Positions 1 through 6,970 of a stretch of DNA of 11,440 nucleotides are shown one piece after another. Position numbers and translations under genes: made by a program. Positions within the stretch are counted from its first letter, which is position 1. Each line of letters begins with the position of its first letter. The stretch comes from an uncultured Bacteroidales bacterium. Lineage in GTDB: Bacteria; Bacteroidota; Bacteroidia; Bacteroidales; F082. The DNA lies in contig CALFIT010000006.1 in NCBI GenBank assembly GCA_937877465.1, forward strand, positions 1 to 11,440, in the 5' to 3' direction. The notes beneath the pieces were generated by a model, which did not search any database, had not been told where the DNA came from, and saw only the letters and a list, made by a program, of their open reading frames with translations.

Positions 1-242
1 TGGAGCGTCGTCCCATCGCCGAGGAGGAATTGGCCACCTTCGAGGAGGCTGGCGCTTGCGGCACCGCCGCCGTCATCAGCCCCATCTCGCGCATCGACGA
101 CCCCGAGACCGGCAAGTCGTACCAGTTTGGCGACGGCAAGCCCGGCAAGTGGAGCGAGAAGCTCTACAACAAGCTCCGTGGCATCCAATACGGCACCGAG
201 CCTGACGAATTCGGATGGATCACCATCGTCGAAGGCATCTGA
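1..242 (+). CDS. ilvE: Branched-chain amino acid aminotransferase, C-terminal end (partial)
   Basis: Only the last 79 residues are present; the frame is open from base 3 to the TGA at 240-242. The family transfers an amino group between glutamate and the branched-chain 2-oxo acids, the last step of Val/Leu/Ile synthesis, in the cytoplasm with PLP. The visible piece holds the conserved run EEAGACGTAAVISPI. Its GTAA stretch lies in the C-terminal half of fold-type IV transaminases and helps hold the PLP phosphate. The tail containing KLYNKLRGIQYG is typical of the roughly 340-residue bacterial IlvE. The catalytic lysine lies outside the window. A hairpin terminator follows 23 bases after the stop, so this is the end of a transcription unit. 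Identification is by recognition of the motif and tail, not by alignment. Confidence 0.9.
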   Translation, partial: ERRPIAEEELATFEEAGACGTAAVISPISRIDDPETGKSYQFGDGKPGKWSEKLYNKLRGIQYGTEPDEFGWITIVEGI

Positions 243-264
243 TGCGAAAAATGTGGGAAACATG

Positions 265-297
265 AAAAAAAGTGCGTCACTGGGTGGCGCATTTTTT
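265..297 (+). terminator. Rho-independent terminator after ilvE
   Basis: An 8-bp stem (TGCGTCAC 273-280 with GTGGCGCA 284-291, one G-U pair, 3-base loop) is flanked by an A-run at 265-271 and a T-run at 292-297. The A and T runs can extend the stem past a bulged G272. It ends 10 bases before the promoter-like box of the next gene, so one transcription unit stops almost where the next begins. Confidence 0.85.
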
Positions 298-306
298 CAT
301 AATGTG

Positions 307-314
307 TATTTTTG
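307..314 (+). promoter_or_regulatory. Bacteroidota -7 promoter box (TATTTTTG) for the Omp28-like gene
   Basis: TATTTTTG matches the Bacteroidota TAnnTTTG consensus in full and is followed by a C, as in many known examples. It lies 36 bases before the ATG at 350. I see no convincing -33 TTTG upstream, where the terminator stem sits. The box lies inside the open frame that extends upstream of the chosen start, which supports ATG 350. Confidence 0.6.
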
Positions 315-349
315 CCGCAAAAATGATAAACAATCAAATAACAACAACT

Positions 350-2392
350 ATGAAGAAGTTTACTTTAGCCTTAATGGCTTTGCTGGCATTCTCCTTCTCG
401 CTGAAGGCCCAGCAGTATGTTTCGACGGAGCCTGCCAACAGGAACGTCATCATCGAGGAGTTCACGGGTCGCGGCTGCGGCTATTGCCCTGATGGTCACC
501 GTATTGCCAATCAGATTATGGCGGCCAACCCAGGTAGGGTTTGGGCCATCAACATCCATGCGGGCGGCTATGCGCAGACGTCCTATCCCAACATGATTAC
601 CCAAGATGGCAACACCATCCACAACGGGTTCTCCATTACGGGCTATCCTTGCGGCGTTGTCAACCGCACCACGGCTGCCGCGCAGGACCGTGGGCAGTGG
701 ACCAATGCCACCAACACGCAGTTGAACCAGGCTGCGGAGTGCAACGTTGCCGGCAGTGCCATCGTGAATCCCGACACCCGTTTGGCCACCATCACGGTGG
801 AGGTCTACTACACGGGCAACAGCAGCGCCGACCAGAACTACCTGACCGTGGCCATGTTGCAAGACAGCATCCTCGGCTCGCAGTCGGATTACGGCAACTA
901 CAACCCCGAACAGTGGCTGAACGGCCAATATGTCCACATGCACATCCTTCGCGATGTCGTCAACGAGAGCGCATGGGGCGAAGCCATTTCGCCCACCACG
1001 CAAGGCACCTTGATTACCCGCACCTACGAATACGCGATTCCCGAAACCATCGGGTCGCCCAATGGCGTCAATGTCGATCTCGACAACATCTTCTTCTTGG
1101 CTTGGGTCTCCGAGCGTTATCAAGGCACGCCTACACGTCCCATCCTTACGGCCTGCAAGCTCGAAATGCTCCAAGGCTCCGACGAGCCTATCTATCCCAT
1201 GGTGAGCAACGTGAGCATCCCCGTCGTCACTTGTTCGCACGAAAAGGAAGTGGAAGTCGATGTCAGAAACATTGGCACTGAGACGATTACGTCGATGACC
1301 GTCAATGTCGAAGTGGAAGGCGTGACCTCCACCGTCAACTGGGAAGGCGAACTCGTCCAATACGGCAACGAGAAAGTGATGGTTCCGATTGAGATTCCCT
1401 TTGGCACCTATGCAGCTCATGTGACCCTCACCGACGTCAATGGCGAGACCAACTCCTTCGAGGGCCAGGGCAGCGTCACCTGCCTCGAATGGGCCGACCT
1501 TGAGGTTGAAGGCGACGAGGAAACGCTGAAGCTGTTGCTCATGCAGGATAAGTTCGGCAACCAGATCACTTGGGAGTTTACCGCTTCCGACGGCACGGTC
1601 TTAGGCTCGGGAGGCCCCTACACGATGCTGGTGGGCGGATCGAGTACGCAGCTGCACATCGAGAATGTCACCGTTCCCACTGACGAGTGCGTGACGTTCA
1701 CGATTCACGACGACGGCGGCAACGGCATCTGCTGTGCTAATGGCCAAGGCTATTACATCATCAAGGACAGCCAAGGCAACGTGTTGGTCGGCGACGAAAA
1801 CGACGGCGATTTTGGCAACGAGGCCAAACACCAGATATCCGTCAAAGGGCCGCAAGCCACTGTCGAAGTGGGCGAGACCGAAGTGGGCAACATCACCTAC
1901 ACCTCGGCTGATTTCATCGCGCCTCTCGTCTACGACGGCTATCCCGACGAGGTGGGCTTCGTCTATAGGAAAGTGACGAGTTCGACATCTACCACGGTGG
2001 TGGGTCGCCTCAACGAATTTCGCAAGATCTTAGGTTCGGCCGACGACCTTGAAGCCTCGAGCATCTACATGGTGAAGGCCTACGCCACGGTCGACGGCGA
2101 GACCTATTACGGTCCCGAGACCACGTTCCAGACATGGATGGAAGGCGTCGACGAACTCGAACAAACCGTGAAGATGTATCCTAACCCGACTTCGGGTGTG
2201 TTGAACATCGTAGGCGAGGGCATGAAGTCCATCGAGGTATACAACACTGTGGGTCAGCGCGTCATGACGCTGGAGGTCAACGGCAACTCGGTGCAAATCA
2301 ACACCGAAGGCTTGAATGCTGGCATCTATTTCGTCCGCGTCATTGCCGCCGACGGTGCCATGCTCAACCGCTCCTTCTCGGTTGTCCGCTAA
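350..2392 (+). CDS. Secreted Omp28-like thioredoxin-fold protein with T9SS C-terminal sorting domain
   Basis: A 680-residue exported protein. ATG 350 is preferred over upstream starts because it begins a clean signal peptide (residues 1-20, ending LKA before QQ) and follows a promoter box. Residues about 25-275 look like the Omp28 family: EEFTGRGCGYCPDGH carries a CxxC (Cys43, Cys46), GYPCGVVNR near residue 98 fits a thioredoxin cis-proline loop (Pro100), and HMHILRDVVNESAWGE (196-211) resembles the family's H-x-LR...WGE stretch. A CARDB-like beta domain follows (about 285-380). Next is a domain with DDGGNGICC (454-462), of a kind seen in secreted Bacteroidota proteins and possibly metal-binding, then an FnIII-like region (about 503-597). 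Residues 605-680 form a type-A T9SS sorting domain (YPNPTSG at 610-616, GIYFVRV at 658-664). It should cross the inner membrane by Sec and the outer membrane by T9SS. Whether the CxxC is redox-active is unknown. Confidence 0.85.
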   Translation: MKKFTLALMALLAFSFSLKAQQYVSTEPANRNVIIEEFTGRGCGYCPDGHRIANQIMAANPGRVWAINIHAGGYAQTSYPNMITQDGNTIHNGFSITGYPCGVVNRTTAAAQDRGQWTNATNTQLNQAAECNVAGSAIVNPDTRLATITVEVYYTGNSSADQNYLTVAMLQDSILGSQSDYGNYNPEQWLNGQYVHMHILRDVVNESAWGEAISPTTQGTLITRTYEYAIPETIGSPNGVNVDLDNIFFLAWVSERYQGTPTRPILTACKLEMLQGSDEPIYPMVSNVSIPVVTCSHEKEVEVDVRNIGTETITSMTVNVEVEGVTSTVNWEGELVQYGNEKVMVPIEIPFGTYAAHVTLTDVNGETNSFEGQGSVTCLEWADLEVEGDEETLKLLLMQDKFGNQITWEFTASDGTVLGSGGPYTMLVGGSSTQLHIENVTVPTDECVTFTIHDDGGNGICCANGQGYYIIKDSQGNVLVGDENDGDFGNEAKHQISVKGPQATVEVGETEVGNITYTSADFIAPLVYDGYPDEVGFVYRKVTSSTSTTVVGRLNEFRKILGSADDLEASSIYMVKAYATVDGETYYGPETTFQTWMEGVDELEQTVKMYPNPTSGVLNIVGEGMKSIEVYNTVGQRVMTLEVNGNSVQINTEGLNAGIYFVRVIAADGAMLNRSFSVVR

Positions 2393-2410
2393 GCGTGACT
2401 AACCGAACGC

Positions 2411-2446
2411 AAAAAAAAGTCGTCTCGTTTCGAGGCGACTTTTTTT
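2411..2446 (+). terminator. Bidirectional terminator between the convergent Omp28-like gene and pyrF
   Basis: A(8) is followed by GTCGTCTCG, a TTT loop, CGAGGCGAC and T(7). The 9-bp stem has one wobble pair and reads as A-run / stem / T-run on both strands. It starts 18 bases after the Omp28-like stop and lies about 63 bases beyond the pyrF stop, so it can end transcription from both sides. Confidence 0.9.
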
Positions 2447-2478
2447 GTTGGGTCACGAAGCCCAAACCCTTGAACGTC

Positions 2479-2499
2479 ATAGCGGGCTTGCCCCGCTAT
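2479..2499. repeat. Perfect 8-bp hairpin ATAGCGGG / CCCGCTAT downstream of pyrF
   Basis: Inverted repeat 2479-2486 / 2492-2499 with the 5-base loop CTTGC. There is no T-run on either side, so it is not a standard intrinsic terminator. It lies 10 bases past the pyrF stop. The core CGGGCTTGCCC resembles the hairpin at 3393-3417 on the other side of pyrF. It could be a REP-like unit or an mRNA 3'-end stabiliser. Confidence 0.6.
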
Positions 2500-2509
2500 C
2501 TCCTAAATC

Positions 2510-3337
2510 TTATACGAGCCCTTTCTCCTTCAGCAACGCGCTCATTTGCTCTTGCAACTTCTTTGCTTCCTCGCCTGCGCGAAGGGCGAAGTCGCTGCCG
2601 TTGGAGGCATAGATGATGCCCCGCGACGAGTTGACCAACAGGCCGCATTCGTCGTTCAGGCCGTTGTGGGCCACGGCTTGCAGGTCGCCGCCTTGGGCAC
2701 CCACGCCGGGGACGAGGAGGAAATAGTCGGGCAGCATCTTGCGGATTTCACCCAACTCTTTGGGATGTGTCGCGCCCACCACAAACATCATCTGCTCCGA
2801 CGAGGCCCAAGTGGTGGCGGTTTGCAGCACCTGCTGGTGCAGCATCCGCTCGCCGACGTTCAGGTATTGGAAGTCTTGCGAGCCTTTGTTGGAAGTCAGG
2901 GCAAGCAGAATCACCCATTTGTCCTCAAAGTTGAGGAAAGGCTCCACCGAGTCCTTGCCCATGTAAGGGGCCACGGTCAGCGCGTCGGCTTTCAGGGTGT
3001 TGAAGAAGGCCTTGGCGTAGTTGGCCGAGGTGTTGCCGATGTCGCCGCGCTTGGCGTCGGCGATGATGAAGATGTCGGGGTGGTTGACCTTGATGTACTG
3101 GATAGTGCGTTCCAGACTTTGCCAGCCTTTGGCGCCATATACCTCGTAGAAAGCCAAGTTGGGTTTGTAAGCCACGGCGTATGGTGCGGTCTTGTTGATA
3201 ATCTGTTTGTTGAACTCAAAGATGGGGTCGTCCAAGGCCAACAGATCCTGCGGAATCTTGTTGAGGTCGGTGTCGAGCCCGACGCAGAGGAACGACTGCT
3301 TTTTCTTGATTTGCTCGAATAACTGGTGTTTGTTCAT
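2510..3337 (-). CDS. pyrF: Orotidine 5'-phosphate decarboxylase (long, type 2 form)
   Basis: Converts OMP to UMP, the last step of de novo pyrimidine synthesis, in the cytoplasm. The 275-residue length fits the longer PyrF form of about 270-280 residues rather than the roughly 230-residue E. coli type. Visible motifs: FLCVGLDTD (16-24) with substrate Asp22, YKPN (57-60) with Lys58, the catalytic DAKRGD at 94-99 (Lys96, Asp99), the phosphate-loop region VPGVGAQGGD (209-218), and NSSRGIIYAS (236-245) with the phosphate-binding Arg239. All expected catalytic residues are present. Start 3337 (MNKHQLFEQ) matches the usual family N-terminus; the frame is also open nine codons upstream. A weak TAnnTTTG-like box (TTGTTTTG, one mismatch, 3357-3364 on the minus strand) lies just upstream. 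The gene may also be read through from prfA, 152 bases upstream on the same strand. Confidence 0.97.
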   Translation of the reverse strand: MNKHQLFEQIKKKQSFLCVGLDTDLNKIPQDLLALDDPIFEFNKQIINKTAPYAVAYKPNLAFYEVYGAKGWQSLERTIQYIKVNHPDIFIIADAKRGDIGNTSANYAKAFFNTLKADALTVAPYMGKDSVEPFLNFEDKWVILLALTSNKGSQDFQYLNVGERMLHQQVLQTATTWASSEQMMFVVGATHPKELGEIRKMLPDYFLLVPGVGAQGGDLQAVAHNGLNDECGLLVNSSRGIIYASNGSDFALRAGEEAKKLQEQMSALLKEKGLV

Positions 3338-3392
3338 AACTTGTTGCTTTTTATCACAAAACAATCAAAACTTCCAAAACTTTTTGTGTAGA

Positions 3393-3443
3393 GCGGCTTG
3401 CCCAACTGGGTAGCCGCAGGAAGCCGCCGGTTGGCAGGCTTCC
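3393..3443. repeat. Paired strong hairpins between prfA and pyrF (REP/BIME-like)
   Basis: Two adjacent stem-loops. Hairpin A: GCGGCT (3393-3398) pairs with AGCCGC (3412-3417), with inner CCC/GGG pairs. Hairpin B: GGAAGCC (3419-3425) pairs with GGCTTCC (3437-3443), with inner GCC/GGC pairs and one bulged A. Hairpin A (TTGCCCAACTGGG) resembles the reverse complement of B (CTGCCAACCGGC), so they look like two head-to-head copies of one unit. No T-run follows. The surrounding 125 bases (3365-3489) are otherwise AT-rich with short CAAAAC-type repeats and no gene. Confidence 0.65.
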
Positions 3444-3489
3444 TCAACTAAGAAATAATGTTTTGTTTGTTTTGTAGGTTTTGTGAATA

Positions 3490-4596
3490 TCATGATTCGA
3501 TGTTTTCTTTCAGCCTCTGGGCGTTTTCCGCCATTTGCAGGCGGTTGATGATTTCGCCAAGGTCGCCATCCATGACGGCGGCGAGGTTATAGACGGTCAA
3601 GCCTTCCACGCGGTGGTCGGTGACGCGCCCTTGGGGATAGTTGTAGGTGCGGATCTTCGCCGAGCGGTCGCCGGTCGAGACCATGGTCTTGCGCTTGGCG
3701 GAGATGTCGCTGATGTATTTCTGGTACTCCATGTCATAGATGCGGGTGCGCAGCCGCGCCAAGGCACGTTCACGGTTCTTGGGTTGGTCGCGGGTCTCGG
3801 TACACTCGATGAGGATCTCCTGCATCTCGCCAGTGTTGGGGTTCTTCCACATGTAGCGCAGGCGCACGCCCGACTCCACCTTGTTCACGTTCTGTCCGCC
3901 TGCACCGCTCGATCGGAAGGTGTCCCACTTGATTTCGCCCTCGTTGATTTCCACGTCAAATTCTTCAGCCTCGGGCAAAACGGCCACCGATGCGGCGGAG
4001 GTGTGGATGCGGCCTTGGGTCTCGGTCTTGGGCACACGTTGCACACGGTGTACGCCCGACTCGAACTTGAGGATGCCGTAGCAGCCATTGCCCGTCACGG
4101 TGAAGTCGATTTCCTTGTAGCCGCCACTGGCACCTTCGCTTACAGAAGTCACTTCCACTTTCCAGCCACGGTTTTCGCAGAATTTGCTGTACATTCGGAA
4201 CAGGTCGCCGGCGAAGAGGCAGGCCTCGTCGCCGCCAGTGCCCGCACGGATTTCCATGATGGCGTTCTTGCTGTCCTGTGGGTCTTTGGGAATCATCATC
4301 ACGCGGATGTCCTGCTCTAATTGCTCGATGCGCGTTTGAGCTGTGTCCATCTCTTCTACGGCCATCTTGCGCATCTCCTCGTCCTTCTCTGTGGCAAGGA
4401 TTTCCTTCGCTTCTTCCACGTTGGCTTTCAGTGTCTTGTATTCCTTAAAGGCCATGACGATTGGCTCCAAGTCCTTATAGTCCTTGTTGAGCTTCACGAA
4501 CTTCTTCATGTCGGAAGCCACGGCAGGGTCGGCGAGTTGTTCGCCCATTTCCTCCCAGCGGCGCTTTATCGTTTCGAGTTTTTCGGTGATGTCCAC
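3490..4596 (-). CDS. prfA: Peptide chain release factor 1 (RF1)
   Basis: Reads UAA and UAG in the ribosomal A site and triggers hydrolysis of peptidyl-tRNA. The 368-residue length is normal for the family (about 360). The N-terminal coiled-coil domain spans about 1-110. IRAGTGGDEA (116-125) opens the core. The codon-reading tripeptide is PKT at 189-191 (RF1-type PxT, not the RF2-type SPF) inside VQRVPKTETQGRIHTSA. The catalytic GGQ is at 233-235 in RSSGAGGQNVNK. There is no frameshift site of the RF2 kind. ATG 4596 begins MDITEKLE and follows a perfect promoter box at 4615-4622, so the gene can be transcribed on its own. It runs toward pyrF on the same strand. In Bacteroides, as I recall, purM, prfA and pyrF are neighbours; here purM is separated by two inserted genes. 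Confidence 0.97.
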   Translation of the reverse strand: MDITEKLETIKRRWEEMGEQLADPAVASDMKKFVKLNKDYKDLEPIVMAFKEYKTLKANVEEAKEILATEKDEEMRKMAVEEMDTAQTRIEQLEQDIRVMMIPKDPQDSKNAIMEIRAGTGGDEACLFAGDLFRMYSKFCENRGWKVEVTSVSEGASGGYKEIDFTVTGNGCYGILKFESGVHRVQRVPKTETQGRIHTSAASVAVLPEAEEFDVEINEGEIKWDTFRSSGAGGQNVNKVESGVRLRYMWKNPNTGEMQEILIECTETRDQPKNRERALARLRTRIYDMEYQKYISDISAKRKTMVSTGDRSAKIRTYNYPQGRVTDHRVEGLTVYNLAAVMDGDLGEIINRLQMAENAQRLKENIES

Positions 4597-4614
4597 GGTT
4601 TATTATTTGTTGGG

Positions 4615-4622
4615 CAAAGGTA
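4615..4622 (-). promoter_or_regulatory. Bacteroidota -7 promoter box (TACCTTTG) for prfA
   Basis: On the minus strand TACCTTTG followed by C is a full match to TAnnTTTG, 18 bases before the prfA ATG. A TTG at 4640-4642 (minus strand GTTGGG) lies 17 bases further upstream and could serve as the -33 element. This gives prfA (and perhaps pyrF) a promoter independent of purM and of the AT-rich lipoprotein gene directly upstream. Confidence 0.65.
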
Positions 4623-4668
4623 CGAAATATTTCAATGCCCAACGCTGAAACCAAGGAATGAAATATGA

Positions 4669-6099
4669 TTAAAATGCATTGAAGAGACGGTTGTCATCAT
4701 CAATGAAAAACAGGTGCTTCTCGTCAACCAAGTATGCCTTTGACCAATTGTCATGAAGATGAAGTGTCCATACGATTGAGCCTGTCGTATCGATGAGGCT
4801 TGCTTTGTTCTTCGATTCGAGATAATACAACAATAAATAGTCATTATCAGCTGTTTGCAAGCCGTCCGCAAGGATGTAATCAGCTTCGGCAATGCCATGT
4901 TTCAGGTCGAAATGGGCGTTGTCGTTGTTGAAAGGAAGTTCGAGGATACGTCCGTTTTTGTAGTTTGTGATGACTGGTGCCGCGTTGAAGTAGGCGTTTT
5001 GTCCATCTACTGTTATCAAGCACAGTTTTGTGCCAAGGTGGTGCTTTTCGTTGAATTCAGGAATGAAAGCATTGTCAACCAGTGACTTAAATCTGATTTC
5101 TCCACTTGATTTCTCCATTCTGCAAAGGATATGCTTTTCGCTTTCTTCCTTTTGTGAAATGCTCAGAATAATATCATCCCAACCGTTGATTTGAAAGACG
5201 CAGTGCGCGTATGCATTGACCATGAAACCATCGAATTTCAAGGAATCCCGAAAGCGTAACGGATAGATTGTCTGAATGTTAAGCTGTTCGTCCAATCCGA
5301 CAATGGCACTTTCATTCATTGCCCTGACAACGGAGTCTTGTGTTTTCTCGTTGAAATAGGTTTCGATGTAGTTTACATTGACGATCAGGAAAAGCGTGTC
5401 GTTGAAAACGCATCCATTGTTGATTTTAATTTTCCCGAAATCAGGAATGTAAGGCGCGATTTCCGAGGCATGGCGACTGACGTCCTGCCAAGTTTTTCCA
5501 TTCCCAAAAATGCCTTGATAGACCGATGGGAAGTCTGTGTCCGTAAAGACTTTGGTTTGCAGATGGTTGAAATTCTCGTCAAGAAAATGTAACTCATTGT
5601 AAGTGAAATCCATGAAAAGGTAATTGCCGTTCAAGGAGATGCATTTGCTATCATCGGAAAGTGTTATTTCGTCGGGCAACTGGGTGAGCCTTCGCCCGAT
5701 GTTTTGCTGTTCGGACAGCCTGTTTAAAATAGGTGTCCATTTTTTGTGTTGGTTTAGTTCGGCATCAAACAGCAGGACTCCGTTTTTGTAGTAATGGATC
5801 CAAGGTGAGACCCCATGCGAAAGTTTGGCGAACAGCGAGTCGTTGCAAATCAGGTCGAAGTCGCGTTCGATGTGTAGGAATTTGTCTGAAAACTTCCGTG
5901 CTTCTTTTGGGTTGGTGTTTTGGAAAACCAAGTGCAAGGCGATGTTCCCGTTGATGCTGTCAAGCATTCGGTATTGGTTGAAACAATTCGAACACAGGTT
6001 GGTGTTGGCTGTGACAAAAACTTCTTCGTTTTGTGCTGTACACGAAGCCGTAATTACGGCGAGCATGATTGCCAAAAGGCTTTTTCTGATGATGTGCAT
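4669..6099 (-). CDS. Lipoprotein with probable thioredoxin-like domain and possible beta-propeller
   Basis: A 476-residue protein I cannot name. Start 6099 gives a standard lipoprotein signal: MHIIRKSLLAIMLAVITASC, lipobox TASC with Cys20 as the lipid anchor. The frame is open 36 codons further upstream, but that extension lacks signal character. Residues about 26-135 look thioredoxin-like: a beta strand, then CSNC (Cys36, Cys39), a helix, and HGVSPWIHYYKNGVLLFDA (95-113), where Pro99 fits the cis-proline and the rest the closing strands. Residues about 140-476 are rich in repeated strand-turn patterns (NGNYLFMDF, LHFLDENFN, NDYLLLYYL, KHLFFIDDD) as in the 6-bladed-propeller lipoproteins common in Bacteroidota. 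Thioredoxin plus propeller recalls the NHLRC2 layout, but that is analogy only. The gene is AT-richer than its flanks and divergent from the membrane HTH gene at 6341. Both domain calls are inference. Confidence 0.7.
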   Translation of the reverse strand: MHIIRKSLLAIMLAVITASCTAQNEEVFVTANTNLCSNCFNQYRMLDSINGNIALHLVFQNTNPKEARKFSDKFLHIERDFDLICNDSLFAKLSHGVSPWIHYYKNGVLLFDAELNQHKKWTPILNRLSEQQNIGRRLTQLPDEITLSDDSKCISLNGNYLFMDFTYNELHFLDENFNHLQTKVFTDTDFPSVYQGIFGNGKTWQDVSRHASEIAPYIPDFGKIKINNGCVFNDTLFLIVNVNYIETYFNEKTQDSVVRAMNESAIVGLDEQLNIQTIYPLRFRDSLKFDGFMVNAYAHCVFQINGWDDIILSISQKEESEKHILCRMEKSSGEIRFKSLVDNAFIPEFNEKHHLGTKLCLITVDGQNAYFNAAPVITNYKNGRILELPFNNDNAHFDLKHGIAEADYILADGLQTADNDYLLLYYLESKNKASLIDTTGSIVWTLHLHDNWSKAYLVDEKHLFFIDDDNRLFNAF

Positions 6100-6161
6100 A
6101 ATGATTAGTTTTAATTTGCTTGCAAAATTGATTAATAAACGGTGCAAAACATTGGAATTTC

Positions 6162-6263
6162 GTTGGAAAATTGATGGAACTTGAGATGAAAGAGTCTTTT
6201 TATTCATTTGATTGTCAAATTGTTGAAAAATTGTGGGACTGAAATGTTGGAAAATTGCTGGAA
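6162..6263 (+). repeat. Three direct repeats GTTGRAAAATTGnnGGA
   Basis: Copies begin at 6162, 6222 and 6246 in the same orientation, spaced 60 and 24 bases apart. Copies 1 and 3 differ at one position; copy 2 differs from copy 1 at four. A shorter echo, TGGAATTT, occurs at 6153-6160 and 6259-6266. Confidence 0.6.
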
Positions 6264-6293
6264 TTTGGTTTTCCGATGTCGTCGAAAAAGGTG

Positions 6294-6321
6294 TTTGGGT
6301 TAGGAAAAACGCTTATTTTTG
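6294..6321 (+). promoter_or_regulatory. Promoter of the membrane HTH gene (TTTG and TATTTTTG)
   Basis: TATTTTTG at 6314-6321 is a full match to TAnnTTTG. A TTTG at 6294-6297 lies 16 bases upstream, somewhat closer than the usual -33 spacing. The ATG at 6341 is 19 bases downstream of the box, giving a very short leader and ruling against a start at the GTG 6233. Confidence 0.6.
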
Positions 6322-6340
6322 CAAAACCAAAGAAATCATT

Positions 6341-6970
6341 ATGCTTGATACGATTGAAAAACCATCGACATTCCATTTAGAGTATCCGATAGAAAACATA
6401 TCGATTGCAACTGATAGCGTGGCGGGTGAAACGGCTTATCACTTCACTCTTGCACCTTCCAAAGAAGAAATGGAAAAATCTTTGATTATTCCTTGGAAAG
6501 GGTTGTTTTTCAGTCTTATAGGTGTCGCTTTTGTGGCGATACTATGGTTCTGGTTTCGAAAAAAACCATCGAAACGGCAGCCCGTTCCATTGGGCGAAAA
6601 CAAGGAAATGGCGTTGCGTAACGAATTGCTTCGACAGTCGGAGGTGTATAAGCGCTTTGTCAAGAAAGGCTATTTCTCCAAAAGCCGAAAAGCCATACTT
6701 GAAACAGTGAAAGAGCAGGAAATCAATGAATTATGTGATTTTGTTAACAATGTTTACACTTCGTTTTCCGAGTTTCTTCGCGAAAAGGAGTTGTCCGACA
6801 AGGATTCCCAGTTCTGCTGTTTGGTGAAATCAGGTCTTTCGACCTTTGAATTGGCCGAAATCTATTGCGTTTCGGAAAGTGCCATTTTCAAGCGGAAGCA
6901 GAAACTGAAGGAAAAGTTAGGACTGAAGGCTGACAAGCGGACTTTGGATGAAATTGTTCAGCCGTTGTAA
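6341..6970 (+). CDS. Single-pass membrane protein with LuxR-like helix-turn-helix
   Basis: A 209-residue protein of a type I recognise only in part. Residues 1-50 are acidic and soluble, 54-72 form one hydrophobic segment (GLFFSLIGVAFVAILWFWF), and RKKPSKR directly after it puts the C-terminal part in the cytoplasm by the positive-inside rule. Residues about 87-150 look helical. Residues 158-195 (QFCCLVKSGLSTFELAEIYCVSES then AIFKRKQKLKEKLG) look like the HTH found at the end of Bacteroidota membrane regulators that usually carry a TPR sensor outside; here only about 50 residues replace that sensor. The gene is AT-rich, divergent from the lipoprotein gene, and ends one base from the purM stop. 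It probably regulates the divergent pair, sensing the cell envelope; this is inference. Start 6341 is chosen for its promoter and for its fit to N-out topology. Confidence 0.7.
   Translation: MLDTIEKPSTFHLEYPIENISIATDSVAGETAYHFTLAPSKEEMEKSLIIPWKGLFFSLIGVAFVAILWFWFRKKPSKRQPVPLGENKEMALRNELLRQSEVYKRFVKKGYFSKSRKAILETVKEQEINELCDFVNNVYTSFSEFLREKELSDKDSQFCCLVKSGLSTFELAEIYCVSESAIFKRKQKLKEKLGLKADKRTLDEIVQPL

Larger units (their letters stand above)
6100..6340. promoter_or_regulatory. Divergent intergenic region with repeated 18-mers
   Basis: The longest gene-free stretch in the window (241 bases), strongly AT-rich. It holds two near-identical copies of GTTGGAAAATTGnTGGAA (6162-6179 and 6246-6263, 17 of 18 bases equal) and a weaker third copy at 6222-6239 (14 of 18). 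The right end has the promoter of the HTH gene. The left end has an imperfect minus-strand -7 box (CAATTTTG, 6123-6130) 23 bases before the lipoprotein start. The repeats are candidate operators for the neighbouring HTH protein, by inference. Confidence 0.5.

Noticed and set aside
371..1420. Open frame on the - strand opposite the Omp28-like gene (349 codons)
   Set aside because: Low-complexity V/D/G/H/R composition with no signal or motif; the + strand product has a signal peptide and T9SS domain, so this is a shadow.
2479..2499. Hairpin downstream of pyrF as the pyrF terminator
   Set aside because: There is no T-run on the minus strand after the stem; the symmetric hairpin at 2411-2446 is a much better terminator for both convergent genes.
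6100..6207. N-terminal extension of the lipoprotein gene to an upstream start
   Set aside because: The extra 36 residues precede a textbook lipoprotein signal peptide and would bury it; the region is AT-rich intergenic DNA with promoter-like and repeat sequences.
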